DNA of 57,177 nucleotides, taken from Nitrospira sp. (GTDB lineage Bacteria > Nitrospirota > Nitrospiria > Nitrospirales > Nitrospiraceae). Of this stretch, positions 25,577 through 35,230 are shown piece by piece. The stretch lies in assembly GCA_016788885.1 (NCBI GenBank), contig JAEURX010000026.1, forward strand, positions 1 through 57,177. Direction: 5' to 3'. Made by a program: the position numbers and the translations under genes. The stretch's first letter is position 1, and every line of letters begins with the position of its first letter. The notes beneath the pieces are model-generated. The model made no database searches. It was not told the DNA's origin and worked only from the letters and a program-made list of their open reading frames with translations.

Positions 25577-26425
25577 ATGCCTGAGACGAGTTTCTGGCCC
25601 ATCCGGATTGTCGGATGGGCCGTTCGATTCCTGCCGAAGTCGCTCCTCTCACCAAGACAGTGCGTGAGCCTGCTGCAATCAGGGCTCCTGCTGCTGGGTC
25701 TTTTTGTTCTGTTGCTCTCAGTCGTCGCGGTTTCCCATTCCACAGCGCAGTCTGCCGATCAGAGCTCGGCGCATGCATTGGCGGAGCAGGGGACGCATCA
25801 TAGTCACGCCTCTTCTTCCAACCACGAATGGGAAGGATCCCGCCAGGGTGTGGCCTATTCCGAGTTCAATCACCACCTTGCCGGCGTCTTTCTCCTGTTG
25901 ATCGGTCTCGGTGAGGTCCGGCAAGCACTGGGCTGGGCATCTCTGGCGTGGAGCAGGGTGTTGTTGCCGAGTGCGTTGATCGTTGCGGGGATGTTTCTCC
26001 TTATCTGGAGCGATCATGATGCGTGGCCCGTCGGGTCCATGACCATTGCGCAGACCTTTGGGGGAGACGATCCGGAAGTGCTTCAGCACAAGGTGTACGG
26101 GATCCTGGCGCTTGCCGTCGGTGCAGTGGAGTTTGCGCGACGGGTCGGCTGGTTCGATCATACCCTCTGGGCAGCACCGTTGCCGCTCTTTGCCATTGTG
26201 GGGGGGCTGATGTTGTTTGCTCACTCGCACGGGGACCATCCGGCCGCGCATAAAATTGCCTTGCATCATGCGATGATGGGGACGATGGCCATCACGGCTG
26301 GATCATCGAAGCTGATCTCCGGTTGGCGATCTCGGCAACTGATCGCGGAGCGGTCGTACTGGGAAATCGTGTGGGCCTGCCTTGTCGTTGCGATCGGGCT
26401 GCAGCTGCTGATCTACTCTGAATAA
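25577..26425 (+). CDS. Histidine-rich polytopic membrane protein
   Basis: The 282-residue product has about seven hydrophobic segments, the first near residues 33-53 (LLQSGLLLLGLFVLLLSVV). A periplasmic His/Ser-rich stretch follows (GTHHSHASSSNHEW). Paired histidines sit at helix ends (FNHHLAG, SDHDAWP, LQHKVYG, AHSHGDH, HKIALHHAM). Such His placement resembles copper- or heme-handling membrane proteins, but I recognise no family. The ATG at 25577 lacks a strong ribosome site, so the start is tentative. It is 9 bases from the PCP_red gene and probably cotranscribed with it. Confidence 0.65.
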   Translation: MPETSFWPIRIVGWAVRFLPKSLLSPRQCVSLLQSGLLLLGLFVLLLSVVAVSHSTAQSADQSSAHALAEQGTHHSHASSSNHEWEGSRQGVAYSEFNHHLAGVFLLLIGLGEVRQALGWASLAWSRVLLPSALIVAGMFLLIWSDHDAWPVGSMTIAQTFGGDDPEVLQHKVYGILALAVGAVEFARRVGWFDHTLWAAPLPLFAIVGGLMLFAHSHGDHPAAHKIALHHAMMGTMAITAGSSKLISGWRSRQLIAERSYWEIVWACLVVAIGLQLLIYSE

Positions 26426-26566
26426 GTGCATCAGGCGGATCGAGCCGATCGGGCACCGCGTTGACACCCCTGTCAGGACTATGTTAGCTCTTCATTTTTA
26501 CTTCACGTAAGCCTGCACGCAGGGACCCCTAGAGAGTGGGGTTCGCGCGCGGCCGGAGGAGTCGCC

Positions 26567-27322
26567 ATGGGTGGCCATAGTCATTGGGCAACAATCAAGC
26601 GGCATAAGTCAGCGGTGGATGCCAAGCGGGGAAAAATCTTCACCCGTATCATCCGAGAATTGACCATTGCAGCCCGATCAGGCGGCGACCCTGATGGCAA
26701 CCCGCGGTTGCGACTGGCCATTGCCAAGGCCAAAGAAGCCAACATGCCCGGCGACACTATGAAGAAGGCGATTCAGCGCGGCACCGGCGAGTTGCCCGGC
26801 GTGACCTATGAAGAATTCACGCTGGAAGGCTACGGCCCTGGTGGAACGGCGGTGCTGTTGGAAATCACCTCCGACAATCGGAATCGTACGGTGGCGGAGA
26901 TCCGTAGCCTCTTGACGAAGAACGGCGGCAATATGGCCGAGGCCGGGGCCGTGGCCTGGCAGTTTCACAAGAAAGGCGTCTTGGTCGTCGAAAAGGGGAA
27001 GGTCGAAGAAGATGCGCTCCTCACCGTAGCGTTGGAGGCTGGGGCCGAAGATGTGAAGGTGGGCGACAAGGCCTTCGAAGTGCTGACCAGCCCGCAGGAT
27101 TTCGAAGCCGTGAAGAAGGCCCTGAGCGACGCGAAGATTGACTATACGCTTGCCGAATTGAACTTCATTCCCCAGAATACGATTGCGTTGGAGGAGAAAG
27201 CGGCGGAGCACATGTTGAAGCTCATGGAAATTCTGGACGAGCACGACGACGTTCAGAAGGTGCATGCCAACTTCGATATTTCCGATGAAGTGATGGAAAA
27301 GGTTGCCGCTGCCACCGCGTGA
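26567..27322 (+). CDS. yebC: YebC/PmpR-family regulatory protein
   Basis: The 251-residue product begins MGGHSHWATIKRHKSAVDAK and has GPGGTAVLLEITSDNRNRT and GGNMAEAGAVAWQF, the hallmarks of YebC (TACO1-like). Family members act as DNA-binding regulators or help ribosomes at proline-rich stretches. It lies just before ruvA, the common arrangement, but the ruvC gene that usually intervenes is absent here. A CCGGAGGAG box precedes the ATG. Confidence 0.96.
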   Translation: MGGHSHWATIKRHKSAVDAKRGKIFTRIIRELTIAARSGGDPDGNPRLRLAIAKAKEANMPGDTMKKAIQRGTGELPGVTYEEFTLEGYGPGGTAVLLEITSDNRNRTVAEIRSLLTKNGGNMAEAGAVAWQFHKKGVLVVEKGKVEEDALLTVALEAGAEDVKVGDKAFEVLTSPQDFEAVKKALSDAKIDYTLAELNFIPQNTIALEEKAAEHMLKLMEILDEHDDVQKVHANFDISDEVMEKVAAATA

Positions 27323-27402
27323 TTCGTGAATCGCAAGACCATCTTTCGATGCGACTGTAGTCTGTTCACCAGGTCCTTCGCACTGTACCCACAGCGACCC
27401 GC

Positions 27403-28011
27403 ATGATCGCCTTACTGACGGGCCAGTTGGCCTTCAAGGCGCCTTCGCACGTGACGCTCGATGTTCACGGCGTCGGCTACGAAGTCTTGATTCCCCTCAG
27501 TACCTATTATTCTCTGCCCAATCAGCATGAGTCCGTCACGCTGAGCATCCACACCCACGTGCGTGAAGATGCCATTCAGCTGTTTGGTTTTCTGACGGGG
27601 GCGGAGAAGGAAGCGTTTCTTCTCCTGACCAGCATTTCCGGTATCGGACCCAAATTAGGGTTGAGCGTCCTGTCCACGCTTTCCGTTCAGGACCTCTTCT
27701 CGGCCATTCAAGCCGGCGATACCGAAACGCTCGGCACGGTGTCGGGGATCGGAAAAAAGTCGGCCGCCAGAATTGCCTTGGAACTCAAGGATAAGGTGGC
27801 ACGACTCCACCCGGTGGGCGCCTCGATCGGGAGTGAGAGCGGGCAACCGCAGAGCGCCTTGTCCGAAGACGCCCTCTCAGCCCTCGTGAATCTGGGGTAC
27901 CGACAGCCGGATGTGAAAGAGGCGTTGAAGCGGGTGGAAAAGTCCGGCGCGATGACGCAGGGATTGGAGCAGGTGATTCGAGAGGCCCTCAAAGACCTTG
28001 CCAAGGGGTGA
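27403..28011 (+). CDS. ruvA: Holliday junction DNA helicase subunit RuvA
   Basis: RuvA tetramers bind four-way junctions and load RuvB. The 202-residue product has the N-terminal OB domain (MIALLTGQLAFKAPSHVTLD, HTHVREDAIQLFGF), a double helix-hairpin-helix region (ISGIGPKLGLSVLS, GTVSGIGKKSAARIALELKD) and a C-terminal RuvB-binding domain (ALSALVNLGYRQPDVKEAL). It is separated from ruvB by one small gene. Confidence 0.96.
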   Translation: MIALLTGQLAFKAPSHVTLDVHGVGYEVLIPLSTYYSLPNQHESVTLSIHTHVREDAIQLFGFLTGAEKEAFLLLTSISGIGPKLGLSVLSTLSVQDLFSAIQAGDTETLGTVSGIGKKSAARIALELKDKVARLHPVGASIGSESGQPQSALSEDALSALVNLGYRQPDVKEALKRVEKSGAMTQGLEQVIREALKDLAKG

Positions 28012-28014
28012 CCG

Positions 28015-28512
28015 ATGATGACAGGAGTTGCGCAATCGACAACGGAACGATGGAGTCTTCAGGTGGTGCTGGTTCTGGCGCTGCTGTCCACCGGTATCCC
28101 GGCACCGGCCGTGGCGGCTGACGGCCAGGACGATACCAAAAGTATTCGTAAAACCTGCGGGGCCTGTCCCGAAGGGTATGCCACCACCGGAAGAACCCAC
28201 GCGCCGGAACTCTGTAAGGACGGTGATCCTGTCCTCGTGCAGTGCGTACCCTTGGGCAGCAACATGCTTTCGGTCTGCGGTTCCTGTCCAGAGGGCTATA
28301 GTGAGGTCGGCCGGTCCAATGTGCCTTCGCGCTGCGGTTCCATCGATGGGGGGCTGGTGTCACAATGTCAGTCCCAGCAAATGGGGTCGAGCCTGCCTGA
28401 TCCATCGCAGGGCGGTGTTCGCTGTCCGCCGAATTGCGGCAGCACCGCGGCGCCAGGCCAGGGGGCGGCGCCGCCGCCACCGAAATTCAGACCGTCGCCG
28501 GAGCCTCGGTAA
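28015..28512 (+). CDS. Small secreted protein with two Cys-rich repeats, inserted between ruvA and ruvB
   Basis: A 165-residue product starts 3 bases after ruvA (tandem ATGs at 28015 and 28018, AGGGG upstream). It has a signal peptide (VVLVLALLSTGIPAPAVAA) and then two similar units: CGACPEGYATTGRTHAPELC and CGSCPEGYSEVGRSNVPSRC, each followed by a further Cys in VQC or SQC. The equal cysteine spacing suggests disulfide-bonded or metal-binding modules in the periplasm. The C-terminus is Pro-rich. I recognise no family. A periplasmic protein has no obvious link to branch migration, so its position is notable. Confidence 0.7.
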   Translation: MMTGVAQSTTERWSLQVVLVLALLSTGIPAPAVAADGQDDTKSIRKTCGACPEGYATTGRTHAPELCKDGDPVLVQCVPLGSNMLSVCGSCPEGYSEVGRSNVPSRCGSIDGGLVSQCQSQQMGSSLPDPSQGGVRCPPNCGSTAAPGQGAAPPPPKFRPSPEPR

Positions 28513-28542
28513 ACGAAAATTCCTCTGGAGCAACCCTGTCCC

Positions 28543-29580
28543 ATGACCGAGCGCACGGTGAGCAGCCAACTGACAGACGATGAACGCGGGCTCGAAGCGG
28601 CCTTACGTCCGCAGAGCCTGCAGGAGTATGTCGGTCAGCCACGGATGAAAGAGTCCCTGGAGATTTGTATCGAGGCCGCCAAGCGGCGAGGCGAGGCCTT
28701 GGACCATGCCATTTTTTACGGCCCGCCGGGATTGGGCAAGACGACGATCGCGCATATTATCGCACGGGAGATGGGATCGGCCATCCGTTCCACCTCCGGC
28801 CTGGTGTTGAGTCACGCCGGGGATCTTGCGGCGATTTTGACGAATTTGCAGGAGCGGGATGTCCTCTTCATCGATGAGATCCATCGCCTGCCGGCTTCGG
28901 TTGAGGAAGCCCTCTACCCGGCGATGGAAGACTACCAGCTCGATCTGGTCGTGGGGCAGGGAGCGTCGACCAGGACCGTGAAGCTGGAATTGCCGAGGTT
29001 TACGCTTGTCGGGGCCACGACGAGAGCCGGCGCCTTGACTTCACCGCTCAGAGATCGGTTCGGGTTGGTGCACCGGCTGGAATTTTATTCTCCCCAGGAA
29101 CTCACCTCCATTGTGACGCGCTCAGCCGGATTGCTGCATATCCCCATCGACGAAGCCGGGGCAGCCGAGATTGCCAGACGGGCTCGCGGCACACCCCGCA
29201 TTGTGAACCGGCTGATCAAGCGCATCAGGGACTATGCTGAGATCAAGGCTCAGGGGCGTATCACCAAATCGGTGGCGCAGGACGCGCTGGTGTGGCTGGC
29301 GGTCGATGCGGCCGGCCTGGACGAGATGGACCGGCGCATTCTGTTGACGGTGATCGACAAGTTTAACGGGGGACCGGTCGGGGTGGATTCCTTAGCGGCC
29401 GCAGTGCAGGAGGATAGAGGCACGCTCGAGGATGTCTATGAACCCTATCTGATCCAGGCGGGCTTTCTGGAGCGAACCGGCCGTGGCCGCCAGGCAACCA
29501 GGTTGGCGTACGACCATTTCAAGAAACAGAAGGATCTGCTGCCTTTCTCCAGCAACTCCGATTCCAGCGCAACTCCTTGA
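28543..29580 (+). CDS. ruvB: Holliday junction DNA helicase subunit RuvB
   Basis: RuvB is the hexameric AAA+ motor that drives branch migration with RuvA. The 345-residue product has [20 protein letters not shown], Walker [16 protein letters not shown], Walker [11 protein letters not shown], sensor 1 [18 protein letters not shown], and a C-terminal winged helix ([21 protein letters not shown]). It follows the Cys-repeat gene by 30 bases. Confidence 0.97.
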   Translation: MTERTVSSQLTDDERGLEAALRPQSLQEYVGQPRMKESLEICIEAAKRRGEALDHAIFYGPPGLGKTTIAHIIAREMGSAIRSTSGLVLSHAGDLAAILTNLQERDVLFIDEIHRLPASVEEALYPAMEDYQLDLVVGQGASTRTVKLELPRFTLVGATTRAGALTSPLRDRFGLVHRLEFYSPQELTSIVTRSAGLLHIPIDEAGAAEIARRARGTPRIVNRLIKRIRDYAEIKAQGRITKSVAQDALVWLAVDAAGLDEMDRRILLTVIDKFNGGPVGVDSLAAAVQEDRGTLEDVYEPYLIQAGFLERTGRGRQATRLAYDHFKKQKDLLPFSSNSDSSATP

Positions 29581-29719
29581 ATCACCAGACCTATCCTTGC
29601 AATGCCCAGAGCGGCTCCTGTAGGATACCCACTTGTCCAACTGCGCCTTGTGGCGCGGACTCGTTTCGCGGCGGCCCGCCTTTTTGCCGACGCGTGCCGT
29701 GAGGAGGGAAGCCCCCGCC

Positions 29720-30796
29720 ATGTCTGATGACTTGCAAGTCCATCGGGAAGAAATCGACCGGCTCGACGATCAGATCTTGCGCCTCCTGAACGAGCGCTCG
29801 AAATCGGTGATCGAGATCGGCCGGCTGAAAAAGCTGAAGGATGCCGAGGCGAATTTGCATACCCCGGCGCGCGAAGCGGCGATTTTCGAACGTCTCAGCA
29901 AGCAAAACACCGGGCCGTTTCCCACCGAAGCTATCCGGGCAGTGTACCGCGAAATCATGTCGGCGTCGTTATCCCTGGAGGGGCCTCAAAAGGTCGCCTA
30001 CCTCGGACCGAGGGCCACGTTTACCCATATGGCCTGCATGCAAAAGTTCGGGGCGTCCGCCCAGTATATTCCCGTCAACAGCATTAAAGACGTCTTCAGC
30101 GAAGTGGAACGCGGGCGTGCCAATTTCGGAGTGGTGCCCATCGAGAACACGACCGAGGGCGTGGTGAATCACACGCTGGACATGTTTGTTGACTCCAACC
30201 TGTTGATTTACGGCGAAGTATTGCAGGAAGTGGCGCATCATCTCATGTCGAAGAGCGGGGTGGCGGGAGACATCAAGCGCATCTATTCGCATCCTCATGC
30301 CATTGCGCAATGCCGCAATTGGCTGGAAACGAATTTGCCACACGTGCCGGTGTCTGAAGTCGCGAGTACCGCGCGGGCTGCGGAAATGTCGGTGGATGAT
30401 CCCTCAGCCGCCGCGATCGCGTCGGAATTGGCGTCTCAGCTCTATGGCTTAAAGGTCGTCACGGCGCGGATCGAAGACAATATCAATAACTTCACCCGGT
30501 TTCTCGTGCTGTCGCAGAAGGCGCCGCAGCGGACCGGGCGCGACAAGACGTCATTGATGCTGTCGGTCAAAGACAAAGTCGGCGCGCTCTACGATTTGTT
30601 GCGACCGTTTGCCTCCCATGGCCTGAACATGACGAAGATCGAATCGCGCCCCTCACGTCGCAAGGCCTGGGAATACATTTTCTTTGTCGATATCGAAGGG
30701 CACATCGACGAAGAGCGGGTGAAAAAGGCGGCTGAAGAAGTCAAGAGCCGCTGCCTGTTCATGAAGATTCTCGGGTCGTATCCCGCCTATACCTAG
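29720..30796 (+). CDS. pheA: Chorismate mutase/prephenate dehydratase (P-protein)
   Basis: PheA converts chorismate to prephenate and then phenylpyruvate. Residues 1-~85 are an AroQ-type mutase (EIDRLDDQILRLLNERS). Residues ~95-275 are the dehydratase (VAYLGPRATFTHMAC, GVVPIENTTEGVVNHTLDM, NNFTRFLVL with the TRF motif). Residues ~285-358 are an ACT domain (SLMLSVKDKVGALYDLLRPF, ESRPSRRKAWEYIFFVD) for phenylalanine feedback. I start at the ATG at 29720, which has AGGAGGG upstream and matches the family start. It opens the aromatic supraoperon. Confidence 0.95.
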   Translation: MSDDLQVHREEIDRLDDQILRLLNERSKSVIEIGRLKKLKDAEANLHTPAREAAIFERLSKQNTGPFPTEAIRAVYREIMSASLSLEGPQKVAYLGPRATFTHMACMQKFGASAQYIPVNSIKDVFSEVERGRANFGVVPIENTTEGVVNHTLDMFVDSNLLIYGEVLQEVAHHLMSKSGVAGDIKRIYSHPHAIAQCRNWLETNLPHVPVSEVASTARAAEMSVDDPSAAAIASELASQLYGLKVVTARIEDNINNFTRFLVLSQKAPQRTGRDKTSLMLSVKDKVGALYDLLRPFASHGLNMTKIESRPSRRKAWEYIFFVDIEGHIDEERVKKAAEEVKSRCLFMKILGSYPAYT

Positions 30797-30812
30797 AGGT
30801 CCGAGTCACGCC

Positions 30813-31898
30813 ATGCCATTGAAGGTGCATCCCGATATCGCCTCCCTTGTGCCGTACGTTCCCGGAAAACCGATTGAAGAACTGCAACGGGAGCTGGGCC
30901 TACCGCGTGCCGTGAAGTTGGCCTCCAATGAAAACCCCATCGGCCCTTCGCCGAAAGCGCTCGCCGTGTTGGCCGAGACCGCATCCACGCTGCATCGGTA
31001 CCCCGACGGGGGAGCGTTCCGCTTACGAGGGGCGCTGGCAGAACGGTGGAAGGTCACGCCAGATCACGTTATTCTGGGTAACGGTTCGGATGAAATCCTC
31101 GGACTTCTTGCGCGCACGTTTTTGGCGCCGGGAGATGAGGCGGTCATGGCCGAACATACGTTCGTGATCTACAAGATGGAGGTGAAGGCTGCGCACGGAG
31201 TGGTGGTGGAAGTACCCCAGAAGGCCTGGCACCACGATTTGTCGGCGATGGCGGCGGCCATTACCGACAAGACGCGATTGCTCTTTGTGTGTAATCCCAA
31301 CAACCCGACCGGTACCATGGCCACCAAAACCGAAGTGGCGGCATTGATGGCTCGTGTGCCTGAGCACGTCGTGGTGGTGTTCGACGAGGCCTATTACGAG
31401 TATGTCCGGCATCCGGAATTTCCCGACTCGATCGGATATGTGAAGGCCGGGCGGAATGCCATTGTGCTGCGGACCTTCTCCAAGATTTATGGGCTGGCCG
31501 GTCTGCGGATCGGGTACGGTATCACGACGCCGGAGATGACCAATTACCTGAATCGAATCCGTCCGCCCTTCAACGCCAACAGTATGGCGCAACGTGCGGC
31601 GTTGGCAGCGCTGGATGATGAGGCCCACGTGGCCGCGAGTCGATCGCTCAACCATGCGGAAATGGATCACGTACGGGCAGGCCTGCAGCGACTTGGGTTT
31701 GAGGCGTTGCCGAGCGAAACGAATTTTCTCTATTTCGATGTGGGACGGGATGGGCGTGTCGTGTTCGATGCGCTGCTCCGCAAGGGGATCATTGTGCGTC
31801 ATATTGACGGCTCAATGTTGCGAGTGACCATCGGCCTTCCGGAAGAAAATCAACTGTTCCTGAGCGCGCTGCAAGACGTGTTGGGCGCGTCGCGATAA
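30813..31898 (+). CDS. hisC: Histidinol-phosphate/aromatic aminotransferase
   Basis: This 361-residue class II PLP aminotransferase has KLASNENPIGPSPKAL, GNGSDEIL, VCNPNNPTGT, DEAYYEY and RTFSKIYGLAGLRIGYG with the Schiff-base lysine. Sequence places it in the HisC family. Its location inside an aromatic operon, next to pheA and tyrA and away from other his genes, suggests it also or mainly transaminates phenylpyruvate and hydroxyphenylpyruvate, as known for hisC paralogues in aro supraoperons. It lies 16 bases after pheA. Confidence 0.92.
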   Translation: MPLKVHPDIASLVPYVPGKPIEELQRELGLPRAVKLASNENPIGPSPKALAVLAETASTLHRYPDGGAFRLRGALAERWKVTPDHVILGNGSDEILGLLARTFLAPGDEAVMAEHTFVIYKMEVKAAHGVVVEVPQKAWHHDLSAMAAAITDKTRLLFVCNPNNPTGTMATKTEVAALMARVPEHVVVVFDEAYYEYVRHPEFPDSIGYVKAGRNAIVLRTFSKIYGLAGLRIGYGITTPEMTNYLNRIRPPFNANSMAQRAALAALDDEAHVAASRSLNHAEMDHVRAGLQRLGFEALPSETNFLYFDVGRDGRVVFDALLRKGIIVRHIDGSMLRVTIGLPEENQLFLSALQDVLGASR

Positions 31899-31916
31899 GG
31901 AAAGCGAGACGAGATC

Positions 31917-32930
31917 ATGATTATTGTCTTGAAGCCTGACGCTTCGGAGCGGGAAGTCGATCACATCATCGACCGGCTCCGTGAACTGGGGTTGAAGTCG
32001 CACATTTCGACGGGGCAGGAACGCACCATTATCGGGGTGATTGGGGACGACCGGATTTTGCACAATCAGCCGTTGACGGCGTTGGCCGGTGTTGAGAGTG
32101 TGTTGCCGATCTTGGCGCCCTGGAAACTGGTCAGCCGGGAATTCAAGAAAGAGAACACCATCATCGACGTCAACGGAGTCAAGATCGGCGATAAAAAGAT
32201 CACGATCATGGCCGGCCCCTGTGCGGTCGAACGGTTGGAGTTGACGGTCGGGATCGCGCATGAAGTCAAATCCTCCGGTGCCACGGTGTTGCGCGGTGGA
32301 GCGTACAAGCCTCGAACGTCTCCCTATTCGTTCCAGGGCCTGGGACGGGAGGGGCTGGATTATCTGGTGGAGGCCAAGAAGCAGACGGGGCTTCCTGTCG
32401 TGAGCGAGATTCTGGATACCCGCGACATCGAGTTGTTCCTCGAAAAAGCCGACATCATTCAAGTCGGCGCCCGCAACATGCAGAACTTTGAGTTGCTCAA
32501 GGAAGTCGGGGCCTATGACAAGCCGGTGTTATTGAAGCGGGGCCTTTCAGCGACGATCAAGGAATTTCTGTTGTCCGCGGAGTACATCATGTCCCGCGGC
32601 AATCGTAACGTGATGTTGTGCGAGCGCGGCATCCGCACCTTCGAAACGCAGTATCGGAACACGCTGGATCTTGCGGCCATCCCTACGCTGAAAGACCTGT
32701 CGCATCTACCGGTGATCGTCGATCCCAGCCACGCAACCGGCAAATGGGATTTGGTGGCGCCAATGTCGAAGGCGGCGATCGCGGCCGGGGCCGATGGGCT
32801 GCTGATCGAAGTGCATTCCAACCCCGAATGTGCCCTGTGTGACGGGGAGGAGTCGATTCCGCCATCGAAATTCAAGGAGTTGATGGGAGACTTGCGGAAG
32901 ATTGCGGCCGCAGTCGATCGTACACTGTAA
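31917..32930 (+). CDS. aroF: 3-deoxy-7-phosphoheptulonate (DAHP) synthase
   Basis: The enzyme condenses PEP and erythrose-4-phosphate in the first step of the shikimate pathway. This 337-residue type I-beta enzyme has an N-terminal ferredoxin-like regulatory domain (MIIVLKPDASEREVDHIIDR, about residues 1-70), as in Thermotoga-type enzymes. The barrel carries IMAGPCAVE, RGGAYKPRTSPYSFQG and VDPSHATGK. The N-terminal domain probably mediates feedback by Tyr or Phe. It lies 18 bases after hisC. Confidence 0.94.
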   Translation: MIIVLKPDASEREVDHIIDRLRELGLKSHISTGQERTIIGVIGDDRILHNQPLTALAGVESVLPILAPWKLVSREFKKENTIIDVNGVKIGDKKITIMAGPCAVERLELTVGIAHEVKSSGATVLRGGAYKPRTSPYSFQGLGREGLDYLVEAKKQTGLPVVSEILDTRDIELFLEKADIIQVGARNMQNFELLKEVGAYDKPVLLKRGLSATIKEFLLSAEYIMSRGNRNVMLCERGIRTFETQYRNTLDLAAIPTLKDLSHLPVIVDPSHATGKWDLVAPMSKAAIAAGADGLLIEVHSNPECALCDGEESIPPSKFKELMGDLRKIAAAVDRTL

Positions 32931-32986
32931 CCCTTCCCGCACGACCCTGATGAACGTCGAGGCGTGGAGAGGTCGGCAGGCATGTC

Positions 32987-33883
32987 ATGAAGACACCACA
33001 TTTTAAACAAGTGGCGATTATCGGCGTCGGGCTGATCGGCGGCTCGCTGGGCATGATCCTGCGTCGGCAGCAACTGGCCGATTCCGTAGTCGGCATCGGC
33101 CGGCGGCTGGAGAACCTGAAAACGGCGGTGGAAGTCGGTGCCATCGATCGGTACGTGTCCGATCCGCGGGAAGGCGTCGAAGGGGCCGACTTTGTCCTGC
33201 TGGCGACGCCCGTCGATACCTACGAGCGTCACCTTCAGGAATGGGCCGGTTGTCTCAAGCCGGGCACCATCGTGAGTGATGTGGGCAGTGTGAAGGGCGA
33301 CCTGGTGACACGCTCGGAAGCCTTACTGCCCGCCGCGGTGAGGTTTGTGGGCGCGCATCCCATTGCCGGGAAGGAGAAAACGGGGGTTGCCGCTGGCTCG
33401 GAGACGCTCTTCACGGGTGCACGTTGCATTCTGACTCCCACCACGAAGACCGACTCCGAGGCCTTGCAGATCGTTCGTGCAATCTGGGAACTGGCCGGAT
33501 CGATTGTCTTGGAGATGGATCCGTTCCTGCACGACAAGATCCTCGGCGCCGTCAGTCACCTCCCGCACGTCGCGGCCTTTGCGTTGATGACGGCATTGGC
33601 GGATGTGCGCGATCACGGCGTGCCGGAGTTGGATCTGGCCGGTCACTCTGGCGGAGGATTGCGGGATACGACGAGAATCGCCGCGAGTTCGCCGGAAATG
33701 TGGCGGGACATTTTCTTGTGGAACCGCGAAAATGTCGTGTCGTTGATCGAGACCTATGAGCGGCATCTCGGCGAGCTGAAGCGATTGATTGCCGCCGGTG
33801 ACGCGGCGGGCATCGAAAAACAGCTGGATAAGGCTAAGTATGAGCGGGACCAGCTCACACTCAAGACACCGAGGAGGACCTAG
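32987..33883 (+). CDS. tyrA: Prephenate dehydrogenase
   Basis: TyrA oxidises prephenate to 4-hydroxyphenylpyruvate on the way to tyrosine. The 298-residue product has VAIIGVGLIGGSLGMIL (NAD(P)-binding), VSDVGSVKGDLV, FVGAHPIAGKEKTG and the His-containing SHLPHVAAFAL. It has no C-terminal ACT domain. The second of two nearby ATGs (32987) fits the family start. aroA follows after 6 bases. Confidence 0.94.
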   Translation: MKTPHFKQVAIIGVGLIGGSLGMILRRQQLADSVVGIGRRLENLKTAVEVGAIDRYVSDPREGVEGADFVLLATPVDTYERHLQEWAGCLKPGTIVSDVGSVKGDLVTRSEALLPAAVRFVGAHPIAGKEKTGVAAGSETLFTGARCILTPTTKTDSEALQIVRAIWELAGSIVLEMDPFLHDKILGAVSHLPHVAAFALMTALADVRDHGVPELDLAGHSGGGLRDTTRIAASSPEMWRDIFLWNRENVVSLIETYERHLGELKRLIAAGDAAGIEKQLDKAKYERDQLTLKTPRRT

Positions 33884-33889
33884 GTCGCA

Positions 33890-35218
33890 ATGGCATCGTT
33901 GACGATTACTCCAGGGCGTCCGTTGAAGGGCACTCTTATCGTGCCGGGAGATAAGTCCGTCACCCATCGGGCCATCATCCTCACCGCCTTGGCCGAAGGG
34001 GCGAGCACCGTGAAGGCCTATTGTCGCGGCGAAGATTGTTTGAATACCATGCGTGCCTTCCAGTCGCTGGGCGTGCGGATCGAAGAGACGCCGGACTCGT
34101 TGACCGTCCATGGCAAAGGCATGTGGGGATTGACGGAACCGTTCGGTCCCATCGATTGCGGCAATTCCGGGACCGGTATCCGGTTGATGGCGGGGCTGCT
34201 GGCCGGGCAGGATTTTTTCACGGTCCTCACCGGAGACGAATCCATTCGGCGACGTCCCATGGGACGTGTGGTGAAGCCGCTACGAACGATGGGCGCGACC
34301 ATTGCTGGCCGGAAAGGTGGTGAACTTGCGCCTCTGGCCATCACCGGAAGCAGACTCAAGGGCATCTCCTATGTGTCGCCGGTCGCGAGTGCTCAGATCA
34401 AATCGTCACTCCTGTTTGCTGCGCTCTATGCCGACGGCCTCACGACGATCTCCGAGCCGCGACTCTCGCGGGACCACACCGAACGCATGTTTGCCTATTT
34501 CGGGATCCCGTTCCAACGAGAGGGCTGCACCGTCCGAATCGAAGGGCGCCCCTCTGTCCGCTGGGCCGGGAAGTCGGTGGTGGTGCCTGGGGATCTTTCG
34601 GCCGCGGCATTTTTCCTGGTCGGGGCTTCGATTGTGCCGGATTCCGATGTGACGATTCGTGGAGTGGGCATGAATCCGACCCGAACCGGATTGGTGGCGA
34701 TCCTTCAACAGATGGGTGCGCACATCGAGGTGCTCAGTCCTCGTGAGGAGGCCGGAGAGCCGGTGGCGGATTTGCGGGTGCGGTCCAGGCCGCTGCGCGG
34801 CGTGCGGATCGGGCCCGATCAAATTCCGCAGACCATCGATGAATTCCCTATCCTGTGTGTGGCTGCTGCCGTGGCGGAGGGGGAGACGGTGATCACCGGC
34901 GCCGAGGAATTGCGAGTGAAAGAAAGTGATCGAATCGCGACGATGGCCAAGGAACTGCGAGCCATGGGTGCGCGGATCGAAGAGCGGCCCGATGGCATGG
35001 TCATCCAGGGATTGGGGCGCCAGGGGAGCAATGGGGCGCTGACTGGAGCAACATGCGAAAGCCATGGAGACCATCGCGTCGCAATGTCCGTCGCCATCGG
35101 CGCGTTGACCGCCACGCAGACGACTCAGATTCACGATACCGCCTGCATTGAAACGTCGTTTCCGGGCTTTGACGGTAAGCTCTTGGAACTGTTGACTGAT
35201 TCTGGGAACCGTTTATAG
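33890..35218 (+). CDS. aroA: 3-phosphoshikimate 1-carboxyvinyltransferase (EPSP synthase)
   Basis: AroA joins shikimate-3-phosphate and PEP. The 442-residue product has GDKSVTHRAIILTALAEG, CGNSGTGIRLMAGLL, RRRPMGRVVKPL, SAQIKSSLLFAALYADG, KESDRIATMAKELRAMG and GDHRVAMSVA. The residue after NSGT is G, whereas many class I enzymes have the NAGTAMRP form, so it fits the class II-like group. A GAGGAGG box at 33871-33877 sets the ATG at 33890. Confidence 0.96.
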   Translation: MASLTITPGRPLKGTLIVPGDKSVTHRAIILTALAEGASTVKAYCRGEDCLNTMRAFQSLGVRIEETPDSLTVHGKGMWGLTEPFGPIDCGNSGTGIRLMAGLLAGQDFFTVLTGDESIRRRPMGRVVKPLRTMGATIAGRKGGELAPLAITGSRLKGISYVSPVASAQIKSSLLFAALYADGLTTISEPRLSRDHTERMFAYFGIPFQREGCTVRIEGRPSVRWAGKSVVVPGDLSAAAFFLVGASIVPDSDVTIRGVGMNPTRTGLVAILQQMGAHIEVLSPREEAGEPVADLRVRSRPLRGVRIGPDQIPQTIDEFPILCVAAAVAEGETVITGAEELRVKESDRIATMAKELRAMGARIEERPDGMVIQGLGRQGSNGALTGATCESHGDHRVAMSVAIGALTATQTTQIHDTACIETSFPGFDGKLLELLTDSGNRL

Positions 35219-35230
35219 TGCGAGGAACGA

